From positions 27,662 to 91,661 of the forward strand of contig DBDJ01000068.1 of the NCBI GenBank assembly GCA_002293525.1: 64,000 nucleotides of DNA, in the 5' to 3' direction. Positions 34,301 through 44,477 of the stretch are shown piece after piece. Origin of the DNA: Lachnospiraceae bacterium UBA935. Its GTDB lineage: Bacteria > Bacillota > Clostridia > Lachnospirales > Lachnospiraceae. Within the stretch, counting starts at the first letter, position 1. Each line of letters opens with the position of its first letter. The notes under the pieces are model-generated. The model searched no databases, was not told where the DNA came from, and saw nothing but the letters and a program-made list of their open reading frames with translations. Made by a program: the position numbers and the translations under genes.

Positions 34301-36791
34301 GTTAAGTAAGATTACCTTAACCTTAAGCCGCCGATCGAATATCATATTTCTTTCCGTATTTTTAGTGGTTTCCCTGATTTCTCTGCTGATGAAAGATACG
34401 GTATCCTACGAGGCGGTTGCCTCTTACTGCGATTCGGTAATTGAGCTGTCGCTGCAAGACGGCAGCGTCTTAAAACAATCATGGCAAGCCAGCAAGAAAA
34501 AGATATCCGGAGTTCGCATCGCGACTCAAAACGGTGCCGAGTTATCCGGCAAGCTCTCGATGTATCTGGCCGAGGGGGAGACGATAATAACCGGTCCTTA
34601 TGAGTTGTCGCTGGAAGATGGGAGCACCAATGAGCTAGAGTTCCGTTTTGATCGTCCGATCACGGTCGAACCGGGCCGGCGTTACGATGTCTTTCTGACA
34701 GGAAGTGCTGCCGGGCCGGCGATTCTTAGGATTGATGCCGATGCTGATCACTACGGCTGCTTTCTTGATGGCCGGGACACAGAACAAGCGGCCGGAATCG
34801 GGATTCAATATGTGAAAAACAGCCGGATATTCTGGCTTTACCTAATACTATCTTTGATTTTGTCGGTAACATTGGGAATCATGCTGTTATCGGGAAAGAA
34901 TTTTGCGGATACGGTTGGCATGTCATTCATTGCCATCGCGTTTGTGATTTATTTGTTCGGCATCTTAGGGATATTGGAGACCGGCGTCCGGTTTATGATC
35001 TTTAGTGCTTTCTTGCTGCTGGCGGTAGAGTTTGCTTATATATTCAAGAAGAAAATCAATCTGGCGGCTTTCTTTACCCCGGCCTTGCTGATCTGGCTTG
35101 TCCTTTTTATCTGGGTTATTCTTCGTAATCAAGGAGTATTCCGGGCAGAATGGGATGAGTTCTCACACTGGGGACTCTCTGTCAAGGACATGTTTTATTC
35201 TGATTCCTTTGCCCGTTATGCCGGAACCAACAGCCTGATGCCGAGTTACCCGCCCTTTTTGGGCGTCCTTCAATATCTTATGATGTATCTGAATAATGTA
35301 TTTACCGACAATATTCTTTATATAGCCAATCAGCTTCTGATCATCAGTTTGCTCTCGGTCATATTGAAGAATACCTCCTTCAAAAGATTTAAGACCGCTC
35401 TTGCCGGAGGGTTATATCTGGTAATGATCCCGATTGTCTTCGTGGGAGTTGCTTACCATAGCCTTTATGCGGACAGTATTCTGGGAATCTTGATGGCCTA
35501 TATCCTGGTCTGTTACTTTACCGAAAAGATGAATGTGTTTAACTGGCTCAGAATAGCGTTGGGGATATTTGCGCTGAGTCTGACCAAGGAGACCGGAATC
35601 GTACTAGCTGGTATCAATGTCCTGATTATAGCCGGAGATGTACTATATCAATATTTTATTCACAAGGATAAAAAGAAATTGATGCAAGCAATCAAAAAGA
35701 CCAGTTTCTTGCTGCTGTTTTTTTTGATTTCCTTCGTCTCATGGCAATTATACTTAAAAACCCCGATTGCCAGCATTATCCCTGGCATAATGAATCATTA
35801 CGGAAGTGGCGGGGCGACTGAAGCAGCGGACAAAAAGGCGGTGAGTGGCCTGATCGAAGCTGGTCTTGAGTTACAGTTCGGGGATTTCTTGACGGGAAGG
35901 GGAACCGAAAGTCAGTATTCGATTATGAAGCGCTATGTCACGGAAGTCTTCAGTGGTCCGGCTTATCATGTCGGTCCCTTGACGTTTTCGGTTGTCGGGG
36001 TGCTATTGGTATTATTGCTGTTTTCTTACCTGATCTACAAAAAGAACTGGGCAGAAAGCAATTCCAGCCGGCTGTACCGGGGGATGATGGGATTGACGAT
36101 AGGAAGCACGGGATATTTTGGTTTTTTGATGCTTTTCTATATTTTTATTCTCCCGCATCCGACGCAGTTTTCTTCTTTTTATCGTTACCATGGGACTTAT
36201 CTGCTGGCTGCTTTGATTGCTTTTATCTCCCTGCTGTTCATTTCCCTGACGGAAACCGCTGAAGGGTTGGAAAATAAAAAGTTATATCCGAAAAAATACA
36301 AAATAGGAGCAGTGCTGATTGCTCTGATGATAGTGACACCGGCAGAGGGTTTTTACTATAAGCCGGTCGACCGCCTATCCAATCCCGATGCCCTTTATGG
36401 CTATGACGAAATAGCGGAAACATTCCGCGGGTTTGCCGACAGGTCGGATCATGTTTATTTTATCTGTAATGATTCCGGCGGCTATTCCAACCTGGTTTTT
36501 TTAAACGCGATTGCTCCGGTTCATACCGATTATCTGAAGCAGAATATCCATACGACGAAAAGCTCCAAAGGAACGTTAGTCACCGTGGCTGAATGGAGCA
36601 GCCAGCTGGACGAAAAATATCAGTATGTTTTCATATTGCATGCCGATGCCTTATTTAAGTTACAGTATCAAGAGATTTTTGAAGATGTCGGCCAGATCGC
36701 TGACGGAACGGTTTTTAAAGTGACCAAGACGCAGGATGACAAGATATCGCTCCGGCTTATTGCCAGTGTGAGTGTAAAGGATTATATATAA
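34281..36791 (+). CDS. Large membrane protein, putative GT-C glycosyltransferase
   Basis: ATG 34281 and ATG 34287 are both possible; AAGGAG ends at 34276. The protein has about 836 residues. A membrane helix (20-37) is followed by an extracytoplasmic domain of about 140 residues, then 12 or so membrane segments, and a C-terminal soluble domain. AEWDEFSHWG near 290 gives the acidic loop expected for GT-C catalysis. It probably uses the polyprenyl-phosphate sugar made by the DPM1-like enzyme upstream. I do not recognise a named family. Confidence 0.78.
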   Translation: MIMKLSKLSKITLTLSRRSNIIFLSVFLVVSLISLLMKDTVSYEAVASYCDSVIELSLQDGSVLKQSWQASKKKISGVRIATQNGAELSGKLSMYLAEGETIITGPYELSLEDGSTNELEFRFDRPITVEPGRRYDVFLTGSAAGPAILRIDADADHYGCFLDGRDTEQAAGIGIQYVKNSRIFWLYLILSLILSVTLGIMLLSGKNFADTVGMSFIAIAFVIYLFGILGILETGVRFMIFSAFLLLAVEFAYIFKKKINLAAFFTPALLIWLVLFIWVILRNQGVFRAEWDEFSHWGLSVKDMFYSDSFARYAGTNSLMPSYPPFLGVLQYLMMYLNNVFTDNILYIANQLLIISLLSVILKNTSFKRFKTALAGGLYLVMIPIVFVGVAYHSLYADSILGILMAYILVCYFTEKMNVFNWLRIALGIFALSLTKETGIVLAGINVLIIAGDVLYQYFIHKDKKKLMQAIKKTSFLLLFFLISFVSWQLYLKTPIASIIPGIMNHYGSGGATEAADKKAVSGLIEAGLELQFGDFLTGRGTESQYSIMKRYVTEVFSGPAYHVGPLTFSVVGVLLVLLLFSYLIYKKNWAESNSSRLYRGMMGLTIGSTGYFGFLMLFYIFILPHPTQFSSFYRYHGTYLLAALIAFISLLFISLTETAEGLENKKLYPKKYKIGAVLIALMIVTPAEGFYYKPVDRLSNPDALYGYDEIAETFRGFADRSDHVYFICNDSGGYSNLVFLNAIAPVHTDYLKQNIHTTKSSKGTLVTVAEWSSQLDEKYQYVFILHADALFKLQYQEIFEDVGQIADGTVFKVTKTQDDKISLRLIASVSVKDYI

Positions 36792-36793
36792 CT

Positions 36794-37915
36794 ATGAAGA
36801 TCATTCCATTTTATTTGCCGCAATTTCATGAGATCCCGGAAAATGACCGTTTCTGGGGAAAAGGTTTTACCGAATGGACCAATGTAAAAAACGCCAGACC
36901 GCTGTATGAGGGGCATAACCAGCCGGTTGAACCCTATATGGATCATTATTACAACCTGCTTGAGCCTGATACTTTGCGCTGGCAGGCAGGCTTAGCCAAG
37001 CAATTCGGCATCTATGGTTTCTGTATCTATCACTATTGGATTGAAGGCCGGAAATTGCTGGAACGTCCGGTAGAACTGCTGTTGTCAAATAAGGATATTG
37101 ATCTGCGATTCTGCCTGTCATGGGCGAATCATAGCTGGACTGATTCATGGGGAGGCGATAACTCCACCCTGATCGCCCAGACCTATGGCGGCAAGGAGGA
37201 CTGGGAAGCCCATTTTGAGTATCTCCTGCCCTTTTTTAAGGACAGCCGCTATATCGGCATTGATGAGAAGCCCCTGCTGTTACTATTTAATCCGGAAGAT
37301 ATTGACCGTTTAGATGAGATGCTGGATTACTGGCAGGCAAGGGCTGTTCAGGAGGGCTTTCCGGGAATTGCCTTTGCCTATCAGAATTATTATTATGGGA
37401 TGAAGAAAAATAAGGATGACAGCCGTTTTCAATATGGCATTGAGCATCAGCCGGCCTATGCTTTTTATGACTACCGTAGTAAGCTGACGATGGCGGTTCG
37501 GCAGTATGGCTATAAATTCTTGTCCTTCATACAACGGAAGGTGAAAATCAAAATCAAAATGGATGTTTCCAAATTAGAATTTATGGAGTATAGTAAGTTA
37601 TGGGAAAAGATCTTAAAACGGGTGCCGATTGATGAAAAAAGGGTTCCCGGAGCATTTTCCGGCTGGGACAATACACCTAGAAAAGGGAAACACGGTCTGG
37701 TAGTCAGAAATGCCAGCCCCGAATTGTTCGAAAAATATCTGAAGCTACAGATCAGAAGGGCCAGAGAAGTCTATCAAAAGGACATGCTCTTTATAGCGGC
37801 TTGGAATGAATGGGCCGAAGGCTCCATGCTGGAACCGGATAAAATTAATGGCTATGGATACCTGGAAGCGATCCGAAAGGCTCTGATGGAGACAGAGGAA
37901 TGGGAAGACAGTTAG
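36794..37915 (+). CDS. WbsX-like protein (GT99-type; GH99-like fold)
   Basis: This 373-residue protein matches WbsX-type proteins over its full length. It has IIPFYLPQFHEIPENDRFWGKGF-type opening sequence, GFCIYHYWIEGRKLLERP, SWANHSWTDSWGG and the closing AAWNEWAEGSMLEPD. The fold is a TIM barrel related to GH99. Proteins of this kind are annotated as glycosyltransferases in O-antigen and rhamnan clusters, but the exact reaction is little studied. No signal peptide is present, so it acts inside the cell. It follows the GT-C-like gene by two bases. Confidence 0.9.
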   Translation: MKIIPFYLPQFHEIPENDRFWGKGFTEWTNVKNARPLYEGHNQPVEPYMDHYYNLLEPDTLRWQAGLAKQFGIYGFCIYHYWIEGRKLLERPVELLLSNKDIDLRFCLSWANHSWTDSWGGDNSTLIAQTYGGKEDWEAHFEYLLPFFKDSRYIGIDEKPLLLLFNPEDIDRLDEMLDYWQARAVQEGFPGIAFAYQNYYYGMKKNKDDSRFQYGIEHQPAYAFYDYRSKLTMAVRQYGYKFLSFIQRKVKIKIKMDVSKLEFMEYSKLWEKILKRVPIDEKRVPGAFSGWDNTPRKGKHGLVVRNASPELFEKYLKLQIRRAREVYQKDMLFIAAWNEWAEGSMLEPDKINGYGYLEAIRKALMETEEWEDS

Positions 37916-37946
37916 GGATAGCAAAATTTCAAGGAGCAGAAGGAGA

Positions 37947-39500
37947 ATGTCACAGATGTCTGAACCGATGGAGCTGACATTATCAGAAATACTTTATTAT
38001 ATCTTTTTCGGCTTGCTGTTATTTGCGAAAGGAATTGGCTTATATGACGGACAGACCGGATTCAAGCTGTTTTTGATTCTGGCGCTTTTGTGCATGGCGG
38101 TGAAGCTGTGCATGGCGAAGTACCGGGCGAAAGAACTGGTGATTATCCTGCTTATTCTGGGGTTAACCAGTATTTCCTATCTGATTTCCGGTGACAAGGG
38201 AATGTTCCTTTATGGCTTACTGATTGTCGGTATGAAGGACATCCCGATAAAGAGAGTTTTTAAAGTGGGACTGGCCGTCTGGATTGCCGCCTTTGGCGGT
38301 CTGGTACTTATTTCCCTTTTCCGCCTGCATGATACCCCTTATGTAGTTCATGAAAAGTTAGGCCTTGGTCGCATCTTCAGATGGGGGCTAGGTTATTCAC
38401 ATCCTAATGTGTTACATATCTCTTACTTGATTCTGGCCATACTTATTGTATATGTTGTATATCTCATCAGCAGCAAAATCACCTGGAAAACCGTCTGCTT
38501 GCTTTTCTTAGGAAACTGTGTTGTCTTTCTGTACTCCGTCAGTTATACTGGCTTTGCTGTAGTGGCCTTGTTCCTGGCCGGCATAGTTTATGTACAGAAA
38601 CGGGGCAAGCTATCGAAAACCGAACGGTTCCTGGAAGAAGGAATGCTGCTTGCCTGTGTAGGCATTTCGTTGGTATTTCCGCTGGTTTTGTCGCCAGACA
38701 ACCGTCTTTTTCAGGTCTTGGATAAGCTGTTGAATGACCGGCTGTATCTTGCCCATTATTTTCTGCAGAACCAAGGGTTCAGCCTGTTTGGTACCAGACT
38801 GGAAGATATCTTTACCGCCCAGCTCACATTGGATAATGCCTATGTCTTTGCCTTGACGGCCTACGGCATAGTCCTGTTTACTATGATCATTGGCTTGTAT
38901 GGCCTGCTGCTTTATGTCTATGGAAAAGAACAGCGAAATATTGAGATCGTCATTATCTTATGTATCCTGTTTGCCGGATTAACCGAGCCTTTTTTATTCA
39001 ATACTTCTTTTAAGAACCTGTCCTTTCTTTTTGCCGGCGAACTTCTTTTTAGGAATAGCCGCAAAGGTAAAGTACGGTCATGGAAATTTGACACAAGCTG
39101 GGTGGGCCGATGCAAAAGCAGCATGAGAGAGCAGTTAGGAAGTTACGGGAAATACATTTTTTTATTCAGTCTTCTGATCGGCCTGCTGGCCGGAAGAAAC
39201 CACTTGGCTGCCGGCCTCGCTACGACAGGCTATATTGTTCCGCGGATTTTTAGTGATACGGTTTCGGAGGAACTTCATTATATTGACGAGTCGGAAGAGG
39301 AGCAGTATCAGGATTATGCGATATTGGGCAATGAAGCAAAGGATCCAGCTATGCCGATGGAATATGTAAGCGGAAATATTGTTACCGTCGAAAGTGTGCG
39401 CAGCTTTCTGGGAACAACTATTATTGTTTTTGCGGCATGTATGGTTATTCTTTTGGCAGGAAGCACCGTGGTAAAGTTAATCAATAAAAGAACTAAATAA
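37947..39500 (+). CDS. Wzy-like O-antigen/capsule polymerase
   Basis: The 517-residue protein has about 12 membrane segments with one long outer loop (about residues 255-295) and a second large loop before the last helix. GLGYSHPNVLHISYL near 148-162 is the kind of conserved Gly-His-Asn motif seen in Wzy and EpsG-type polymerases. It would join repeat units on the outer face. The insert after 390, ending in an acidic stretch (DESEEEQYQD), is not typical. It is the only polymerase candidate in the window, and an ABC flippase gene follows two genes later. Confidence 0.75.
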   Translation: MSQMSEPMELTLSEILYYIFFGLLLFAKGIGLYDGQTGFKLFLILALLCMAVKLCMAKYRAKELVIILLILGLTSISYLISGDKGMFLYGLLIVGMKDIPIKRVFKVGLAVWIAAFGGLVLISLFRLHDTPYVVHEKLGLGRIFRWGLGYSHPNVLHISYLILAILIVYVVYLISSKITWKTVCLLFLGNCVVFLYSVSYTGFAVVALFLAGIVYVQKRGKLSKTERFLEEGMLLACVGISLVFPLVLSPDNRLFQVLDKLLNDRLYLAHYFLQNQGFSLFGTRLEDIFTAQLTLDNAYVFALTAYGIVLFTMIIGLYGLLLYVYGKEQRNIEIVIILCILFAGLTEPFLFNTSFKNLSFLFAGELLFRNSRKGKVRSWKFDTSWVGRCKSSMREQLGSYGKYIFLFSLLIGLLAGRNHLAAGLATTGYIVPRIFSDTVSEELHYIDESEEEQYQDYAILGNEAKDPAMPMEYVSGNIVTVESVRSFLGTTIIVFAACMVILLAGSTVVKLINKRTK

Positions 39501-39514
39501 GGATGCGGCATTCT

Positions 39515-40669
39515 ATGCAAAACAAAAACAAGAAACAGAAAAATCCCTATAAAGTAGCTATGATCGGCCAGAAACGCATCCCTTCCCGCGAGGGCGGCGT
39601 GGAAGTCGTAGTCGGCCAGCTGTCGGAGCGCCTGGTGGCAGAAGGCTATGCCGTAGATGCCTATAATCGTTCGGGTTATCATGTTTCCGGGAAAGAATAT
39701 GACCGGCAAGGAAAGAGCCGCTATTATAAAGGTATTAGGCTTATTGTGATTCCTACTTTTGAGAACGGCAAGCTGAATGCGATCGTGTATTCGACGCTGG
39801 CAACGCTGCGGGCCTTATGGGGCCGCTATGACGTAATCCATTATCATGCCGAGGGTCCGTGCGCCACCCTCTTCTTGCCCCGGCTTTTCGGCATCCGCGT
39901 TATCGCGACCATCCATGGCCTCGACTGGCAGCGGGCCAAATGGGGAAATTTTGCTTCCCGGGTGCTAAAGTTCGGAGAGAAAATGGCGGCCCGCAAGGCC
40001 AATGAGGTCATTGTCCTGTCGCGCAATGTGCAGGCTTATTTTAAGGAAACCTATGGCCGGGATACCCATTACATCCCCAACGGAATCAGCAAACCGGAAT
40101 ACCGGGAGGTTAAGCTGATCATGGAATATTACGGCCTTAAAAGGGATGGCTATATTTTATTTCTGGCCCGGCTGGTGCCGGAAAAAGGCCTGCATTATTT
40201 GCTGGAAGCTTTTGCCGGCCTGGAGACGGACAAAAAGCTGGTGATTGCCGGAGGCAGCAGCCATGCCTTTGAGTATATGGAAAGAGTTCGGGAACAGGCT
40301 GGCCGCGACAGCAGGGTCATAATGACCGGCTTTGTACAGGGCCGTGTACTGGAGGAACTCTATTCCAATGCTTATTGTTTCGTGCTGCCCAGCGATACGG
40401 AAGGGATGGCGATCAGCTTATTGGAGGCGATGAGTTACGGGAATTGCTGCCTGGTCAGCGACATCGCCGAAAACGTTGAGGTGACCGGCGATAAAGCAGC
40501 GGTCTTTAAAAAGGGAGAAGTGAAAGACTTAAGGGAGAAGCTTAAGACCTTGATTGAGGATGAACAGCTGGTAGCTGCTTATAAAAATACGGCTTCCGAC
40601 TATATATGTGGCAAATACAGCTGGGAAAAAATGACGGAGCAGACCCTTGAGCTGTATGGATTCCCATAA
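39515..40669 (+). CDS. Glycosyltransferase family 4 (DUF1972-type)
   Basis: I choose ATG 39515 because AAGGA lies 11 bases upstream, while ATG 39503 has no room for a ribosome site. The product (384 residues) shows the DUF1972 N-terminal pattern IGQKRIPSREGGVEVVVGQL, found in rhamnosyl- and galactosyltransferases. Its GT4 C-terminal domain includes YILFLARLVPEKG, MTGFVQG and SDTEGMAISLLEAMSYGN. It would add a sugar in the cytoplasm. Translation is probably coupled to the polymerase gene upstream. Confidence 0.9.
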   Translation: MQNKNKKQKNPYKVAMIGQKRIPSREGGVEVVVGQLSERLVAEGYAVDAYNRSGYHVSGKEYDRQGKSRYYKGIRLIVIPTFENGKLNAIVYSTLATLRALWGRYDVIHYHAEGPCATLFLPRLFGIRVIATIHGLDWQRAKWGNFASRVLKFGEKMAARKANEVIVLSRNVQAYFKETYGRDTHYIPNGISKPEYREVKLIMEYYGLKRDGYILFLARLVPEKGLHYLLEAFAGLETDKKLVIAGGSSHAFEYMERVREQAGRDSRVIMTGFVQGRVLEELYSNAYCFVLPSDTEGMAISLLEAMSYGNCCLVSDIAENVEVTGDKAAVFKKGEVKDLREKLKTLIEDEQLVAAYKNTASDYICGKYSWEKMTEQTLELYGFP

Positions 40670-40698
40670 TTGCTTTTGATAATGTAAAGGAGCGAAAG

Positions 40699-42477
40699 AT
40701 GCTGAGACAATTAAACTGCATATTTTCAAGGAAAGAAAAGATCAAGATCGGAATCCTGATCGTGATGATTATTATCGGCAGCTTTCTGGAACTGCTGAGT
40801 GTAACACTTTTTATGCCGTTTATAGAAGTCTTGATGGATTCTTCCCAGATCTATGAAGACCGTTACCTGATGTTTTTTTATGACTACTTGGGATTTGGCC
40901 AAGCGGAATATTTTCTGGCGGCCTTGGCCGGCTGTATCATAGCTATTTATGTTGTTAAGAATATTTATCTTATCATTGAAAAAAATATTATCTATCGATT
41001 TTCCTATCAGACGCAGATGAAATTATCCACCGGCCTGCTGGAAGCTTATATGAAGGAGCCGTATACGTTTCATCTCAATAAAAATATTGCTGTTTTGCAA
41101 AGGAGCATGCAGGAAGATGCTGATTTATTTACCAAGGCCATTATCCACGCGATGGAATTGCTGGTAGAAATCACGGTATGTATAACCTTGGGAATCTATT
41201 TATTCGATGTCAGTCAGTCCATTACCGTTATCGTCGTTATCTTGCTGGTTCTTTGTATCGGCGCTTTCTTTCTGATATCAAGAAAGTTTTCCACCACCCT
41301 TGGCAGGAAGAGCCAGCAGTATAAGGGGAAGCTGTACCAGTGGATGAATCAGTCCCTGGGCGGCATTAAAGAAATCAAGATCCTGAACCGGGAAACATTT
41401 TTCATTGATTCTTACCGCGATTATTTTAAAAAATACGCACATGGACTAAAAGTAAGCCGGCTGCTTGGGGTAGTTCCCAAGTATTTTGTCGAGATGTTCA
41501 GCATGACGGGCTTATTGGCGGCAGTAATAGTAAAACTGCTCTATGGGCAAAAAGATTTTGAAGAGTTTATTCCCCAGCTGGCTGTATTCGCGGTAGCTGC
41601 ATTTCGGTTATTGCCGTCGGTCGGCCGGATTAACGAACATTCGACCAATGTAATGTATGCGGCGCCTTCCATTGAACTGATCTATCATGACCTGAAGGAA
41701 GTAGAAAATCTCCGCGAAGAAAACCGAACCAGGGATGAAGAATGGAAGTTTACCGACAGTATTAAAATCAAGAATGTCAGGTATCATTATCCGGACTCGG
41801 AGGACATGGTCATCGACGGGGCTGATTTTGAGATAAAAAAAGGAACCAGCGTGGCTTTCATCGGAAGTTCAGGCGCCGGAAAGAGCACTATGGCGGATAT
41901 TATCTTGGGCTTGCTTTCGCCCAGTTACGGCAAAGTTGAGGCGGACGGATTAAACATTCATAAAAATATGGATACCTGGCATAAAGAGATCGGCTATATC
42001 CCGCAAGTGATTTATCTGTCGGATGATACCATCCGCAATAATGTTGCGTTTGGCATCTGTGAAGACGAGATTAGGGAAGAGGCGGTGATAGAAGCCGTTA
42101 AGAAAGCGCAGCTATTTGAGTTTATCGAAGAACTCCCTGACGGCCTGGATACTTTTGTCGGAGACCGCGGGGTGCGTCTTTCCGGCGGGCAGCGTCAAAG
42201 AATCGGGATTGCCCGGGCACTTTATCATGATCCCGAAGTGCTTGTCTTAGACGAAGCCACATCAGCGTTAGACCATGATACGGAGCTTGCGGTCATGGAA
42301 TCGATAGAAAACCTTCAGGGAACCAAAACGATGATCATTATTGCGCATCGGTTATCAACGATCAGGAACGTTGACGTCATCTTTGAAGTTGAGGATGGCA
42401 AGATCGTTATGAGGGATAAGAAAAAAGTTTTGCATGGGAGTCGGCATGAAAAAGGATATTCCGATGAAACACAATAA
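40699..42477 (+). CDS. ABC-type lipid-linked oligosaccharide flippase (PglK-like)
   Basis: This 592-residue half-transporter has six membrane segments in its first 320 residues and an ATPase domain after. Walker A GSSGAGKST is at 389-397, the signature LSGGQ at 494-498, Walker B VLVLDEA near 513-519, and a switch His in IIAHR. The overall plan matches Campylobacter PglK, which flips lipid-linked oligosaccharides. It is thus a third flippase in the window, in addition to two intact Wzx proteins. The last 14 bases overlap the next gene. Confidence 0.87.
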   Translation: MLRQLNCIFSRKEKIKIGILIVMIIIGSFLELLSVTLFMPFIEVLMDSSQIYEDRYLMFFYDYLGFGQAEYFLAALAGCIIAIYVVKNIYLIIEKNIIYRFSYQTQMKLSTGLLEAYMKEPYTFHLNKNIAVLQRSMQEDADLFTKAIIHAMELLVEITVCITLGIYLFDVSQSITVIVVILLVLCIGAFFLISRKFSTTLGRKSQQYKGKLYQWMNQSLGGIKEIKILNRETFFIDSYRDYFKKYAHGLKVSRLLGVVPKYFVEMFSMTGLLAAVIVKLLYGQKDFEEFIPQLAVFAVAAFRLLPSVGRINEHSTNVMYAAPSIELIYHDLKEVENLREENRTRDEEWKFTDSIKIKNVRYHYPDSEDMVIDGADFEIKKGTSVAFIGSSGAGKSTMADIILGLLSPSYGKVEADGLNIHKNMDTWHKEIGYIPQVIYLSDDTIRNNVAFGICEDEIREEAVIEAVKKAQLFEFIEELPDGLDTFVGDRGVRLSGGQRQRIGIARALYHDPEVLVLDEATSALDHDTELAVMESIENLQGTKTMIIIAHRLSTIRNVDVIFEVEDGKIVMRDKKKVLHGSRHEKGYSDETQ

Positions 42478-43207
42478 TATATTGGGAACAGACATTGCTG
42501 TAACCGATATGCAAGAGACCGTACATTACCTGACTGACGGTTTAGCGAATTACGGCGGGGAATATATTTGTGTTGCCAATGTACATACAGCGGTGATGGC
42601 TTATGATGATGAGGCCTATCGCCAGATCCAGAACCATGCGGCCATGGCGATACCGGATGGAAAGCCGTTGTCTTTGCTGTGCCGCATCCGGGGGTTCCGT
42701 GAGGCGCAAAGGGTGGCCGGTCCGGATCTGATGGCGCGTTTATTGGAAGAATCGCTTAAAACAGGCCGCAGCCACTACTTTTACGGCAGCAGCGAGCAGA
42801 CCTTACAGATGCTGGAGGAAAAACTGAGAACCCGTTATCCGGGTATCCGGATAGCGGGAATGTATTCGCCCCCTTTCCGGGAACTGACCGAAGCGGAAGA
42901 TCAGCTTGCAACCGGACAGATTAAGGCTGCTGATGCCGATTATATCTGGGTCGGCCTGGGAGCCCCGAAACAGGAAAAATGGATGTATCGCCATGAAAGA
43001 ATGTTCCGGGGGATCATGATCGGCGTCGGGGCCGCTTTTGACTTTCACGCCGGTACCGTCAAGCGGGCGCCGCGCTGGATGCAGGAGTGGTGTCTGGAAT
43101 GGCTTTTTCGCCTGTTTCAGGATCCCCGGAGATTATTCAAACGTTATATTTACACTAACTTTCGGTTTATCTGGCTAATTATCAGGAAAAAGCGGGTTGA
43201 TACATGA
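42464..43207 (+). CDS. WecG/TagA/CpsF family glycosyltransferase
   Basis: I choose ATG 42464, eight bases after AAAGGA; ATG 42446 is possible. The product (247 residues) is a full WecG/TagA protein. It has ANVHTAVMAY near 40, IPDGKPLS, AGPDLM, VGLGAPKQEKWM and the closing block GVGAAFDFHAGTVKRAPRWM. Family members transfer ManNAc, ManNAcA or glucose to a polyprenyl-pyrophosphate-linked sugar at the membrane, an early step in teichoic acid and capsule synthesis. It might therefore act second in the pathway, but the first, priming transferase is not in this window. Confidence 0.92.
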   Translation: MKHNNILGTDIAVTDMQETVHYLTDGLANYGGEYICVANVHTAVMAYDDEAYRQIQNHAAMAIPDGKPLSLLCRIRGFREAQRVAGPDLMARLLEESLKTGRSHYFYGSSEQTLQMLEEKLRTRYPGIRIAGMYSPPFRELTEAEDQLATGQIKAADADYIWVGLGAPKQEKWMYRHERMFRGIMIGVGAAFDFHAGTVKRAPRWMQEWCLEWLFRLFQDPRRLFKRYIYTNFRFIWLIIRKKRVDT

Positions 43208-44424
43208 AGATTTTGATTGTCAATAAGTTTCTTCACCCCAACGGCGGGTCGGAGACCTATATTTTTAAGGTCGGTGAACAGCTTCAGCAGATGGGGCATG
43301 AGGTTCAGTATTTTGGCATGGAGCATGAAGGGCGGCTGGTGGGCAACCAAGCCGGGAGCTACACGGCCGACATGGACTTTCATACGGGAAAACTGCGGAA
43401 ACTGATCTATCCCCTTACGGTCATTTATTCCGCTTCGGCAAGGCGGAAGCTCCGCCCCGTTCTTGATCAGTTCCAGCCGGACGCCGTTCATCTCAATAAT
43501 TTTAATTTTCAGCTTACCCCTTCGATTCTCTATGAAATCAAGAAATATGCCAAAGCATCGGGACGAACTATCAAAATTATCTATACCGCTCATGACAGCC
43601 AGCTGGTGTGTCCCAATCATTTGATGCAGAATCCGATAACCGGCGAAAGATGCAGCCAGTGTCTTGAAAGCGGGAGCTTATGTTGTGTAAGAAATAAATG
43701 TATCCACGGATCGCGGGCGAAAAGCCTGATCGGGGCTGTGGAAGCGATACTTTATAAGCGCTTGCGGACCTATGATAAAATCGATACGATTATCTGTCCC
43801 AGTAATTTTCTAAAGAAAAAGCTGGATACCGACCCGGTCTTACGGAATAAGACGATGGTAATGCCTAACTTTGTTGATCAGCAGCAGCAGGAGCCGACAG
43901 TAAAAGAGGATTACGTACTGTATTTCGGAAGATATTCGGCGGAAAAAGGCATCACGACCTTGCTGAAGGCGTGCGCTGCGCTGCCCGATATCCCCTTTTG
44001 TTTTGCCGGATCCGGAGCTTATGCGGAAGCAATCGCTTCCGGCAGCAATATCAAGAACATGGGTTTTTTGAGCGGAAAAGAGCTGTTTATAGCGATTGCC
44101 GCCGCCCGTTTCAGCATATTTCCGTCGGAGTGCTATGAAAACTGTCCGTTTACCGTTATGGAATCCTTGATTTGCGGTACTCCCGTCATTGGTTCTGCGC
44201 TCGGAGGGACGCCGGAACTCTTGGAGGAAGGCGTTACGGGGGAGCTGTTTGCAGGCGGGAACGATAAGGAACTTGCGGAAAAAATATCCGCCTTATGGGC
44301 CGACCGGGAGCGGCTGGAACGATATACGGAAAACTGCCGGTCGGTTGAATTTGATACCGTCCAGGAATATTGCCAAAAGCTGATACTGCTCTATCAAACT
44401 GATAACGAAGATAAAAATAACTAG
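43204..44424 (+). CDS. Glycosyltransferase family 4
   Basis: The gene overlaps the stop of the WecG/TagA gene (ATGA). The 406-residue product has NKFLHPNGGSETY near the start, the metal-like cluster CSQCLESGSLCCVRNKCIHG near 139-158, YFGRYSAEKG and FPSECYENCPFTVMESL. The cysteine block and the ECYENCPF motif mark a subgroup of GT4 capsule transferases. It would act in the cytoplasm on the lipid-linked chain. The last codons fall in a short tandem repeat (agataaaaataacag) that continues into the gap. Confidence 0.9.
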   Translation: MKILIVNKFLHPNGGSETYIFKVGEQLQQMGHEVQYFGMEHEGRLVGNQAGSYTADMDFHTGKLRKLIYPLTVIYSASARRKLRPVLDQFQPDAVHLNNFNFQLTPSILYEIKKYAKASGRTIKIIYTAHDSQLVCPNHLMQNPITGERCSQCLESGSLCCVRNKCIHGSRAKSLIGAVEAILYKRLRTYDKIDTIICPSNFLKKKLDTDPVLRNKTMVMPNFVDQQQQEPTVKEDYVLYFGRYSAEKGITTLLKACAALPDIPFCFAGSGAYAEAIASGSNIKNMGFLSGKELFIAIAAARFSIFPSECYENCPFTVMESLICGTPVIGSALGGTPELLEEGVTGELFAGGNDKELAEKISALWADRERLERYTENCRSVEFDTVQEYCQKLILLYQTDNEDKNN

Positions 44425-44467
44425 GATAAAGATAACAGAGATAAAAATAACAGAGATAAAAAATAAC
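44399..44467. repeat. Tandem repeats of agataaaaataacag
   Basis: About four diverged copies of agataaaaataacag run from the last codons of the GT4 gene (DNEDKNN) to 44467, just before the GT-D gene. They contribute part of its leader. Confidence 0.8.
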
Positions 44468-44477
44468 GGGGTTAAAA

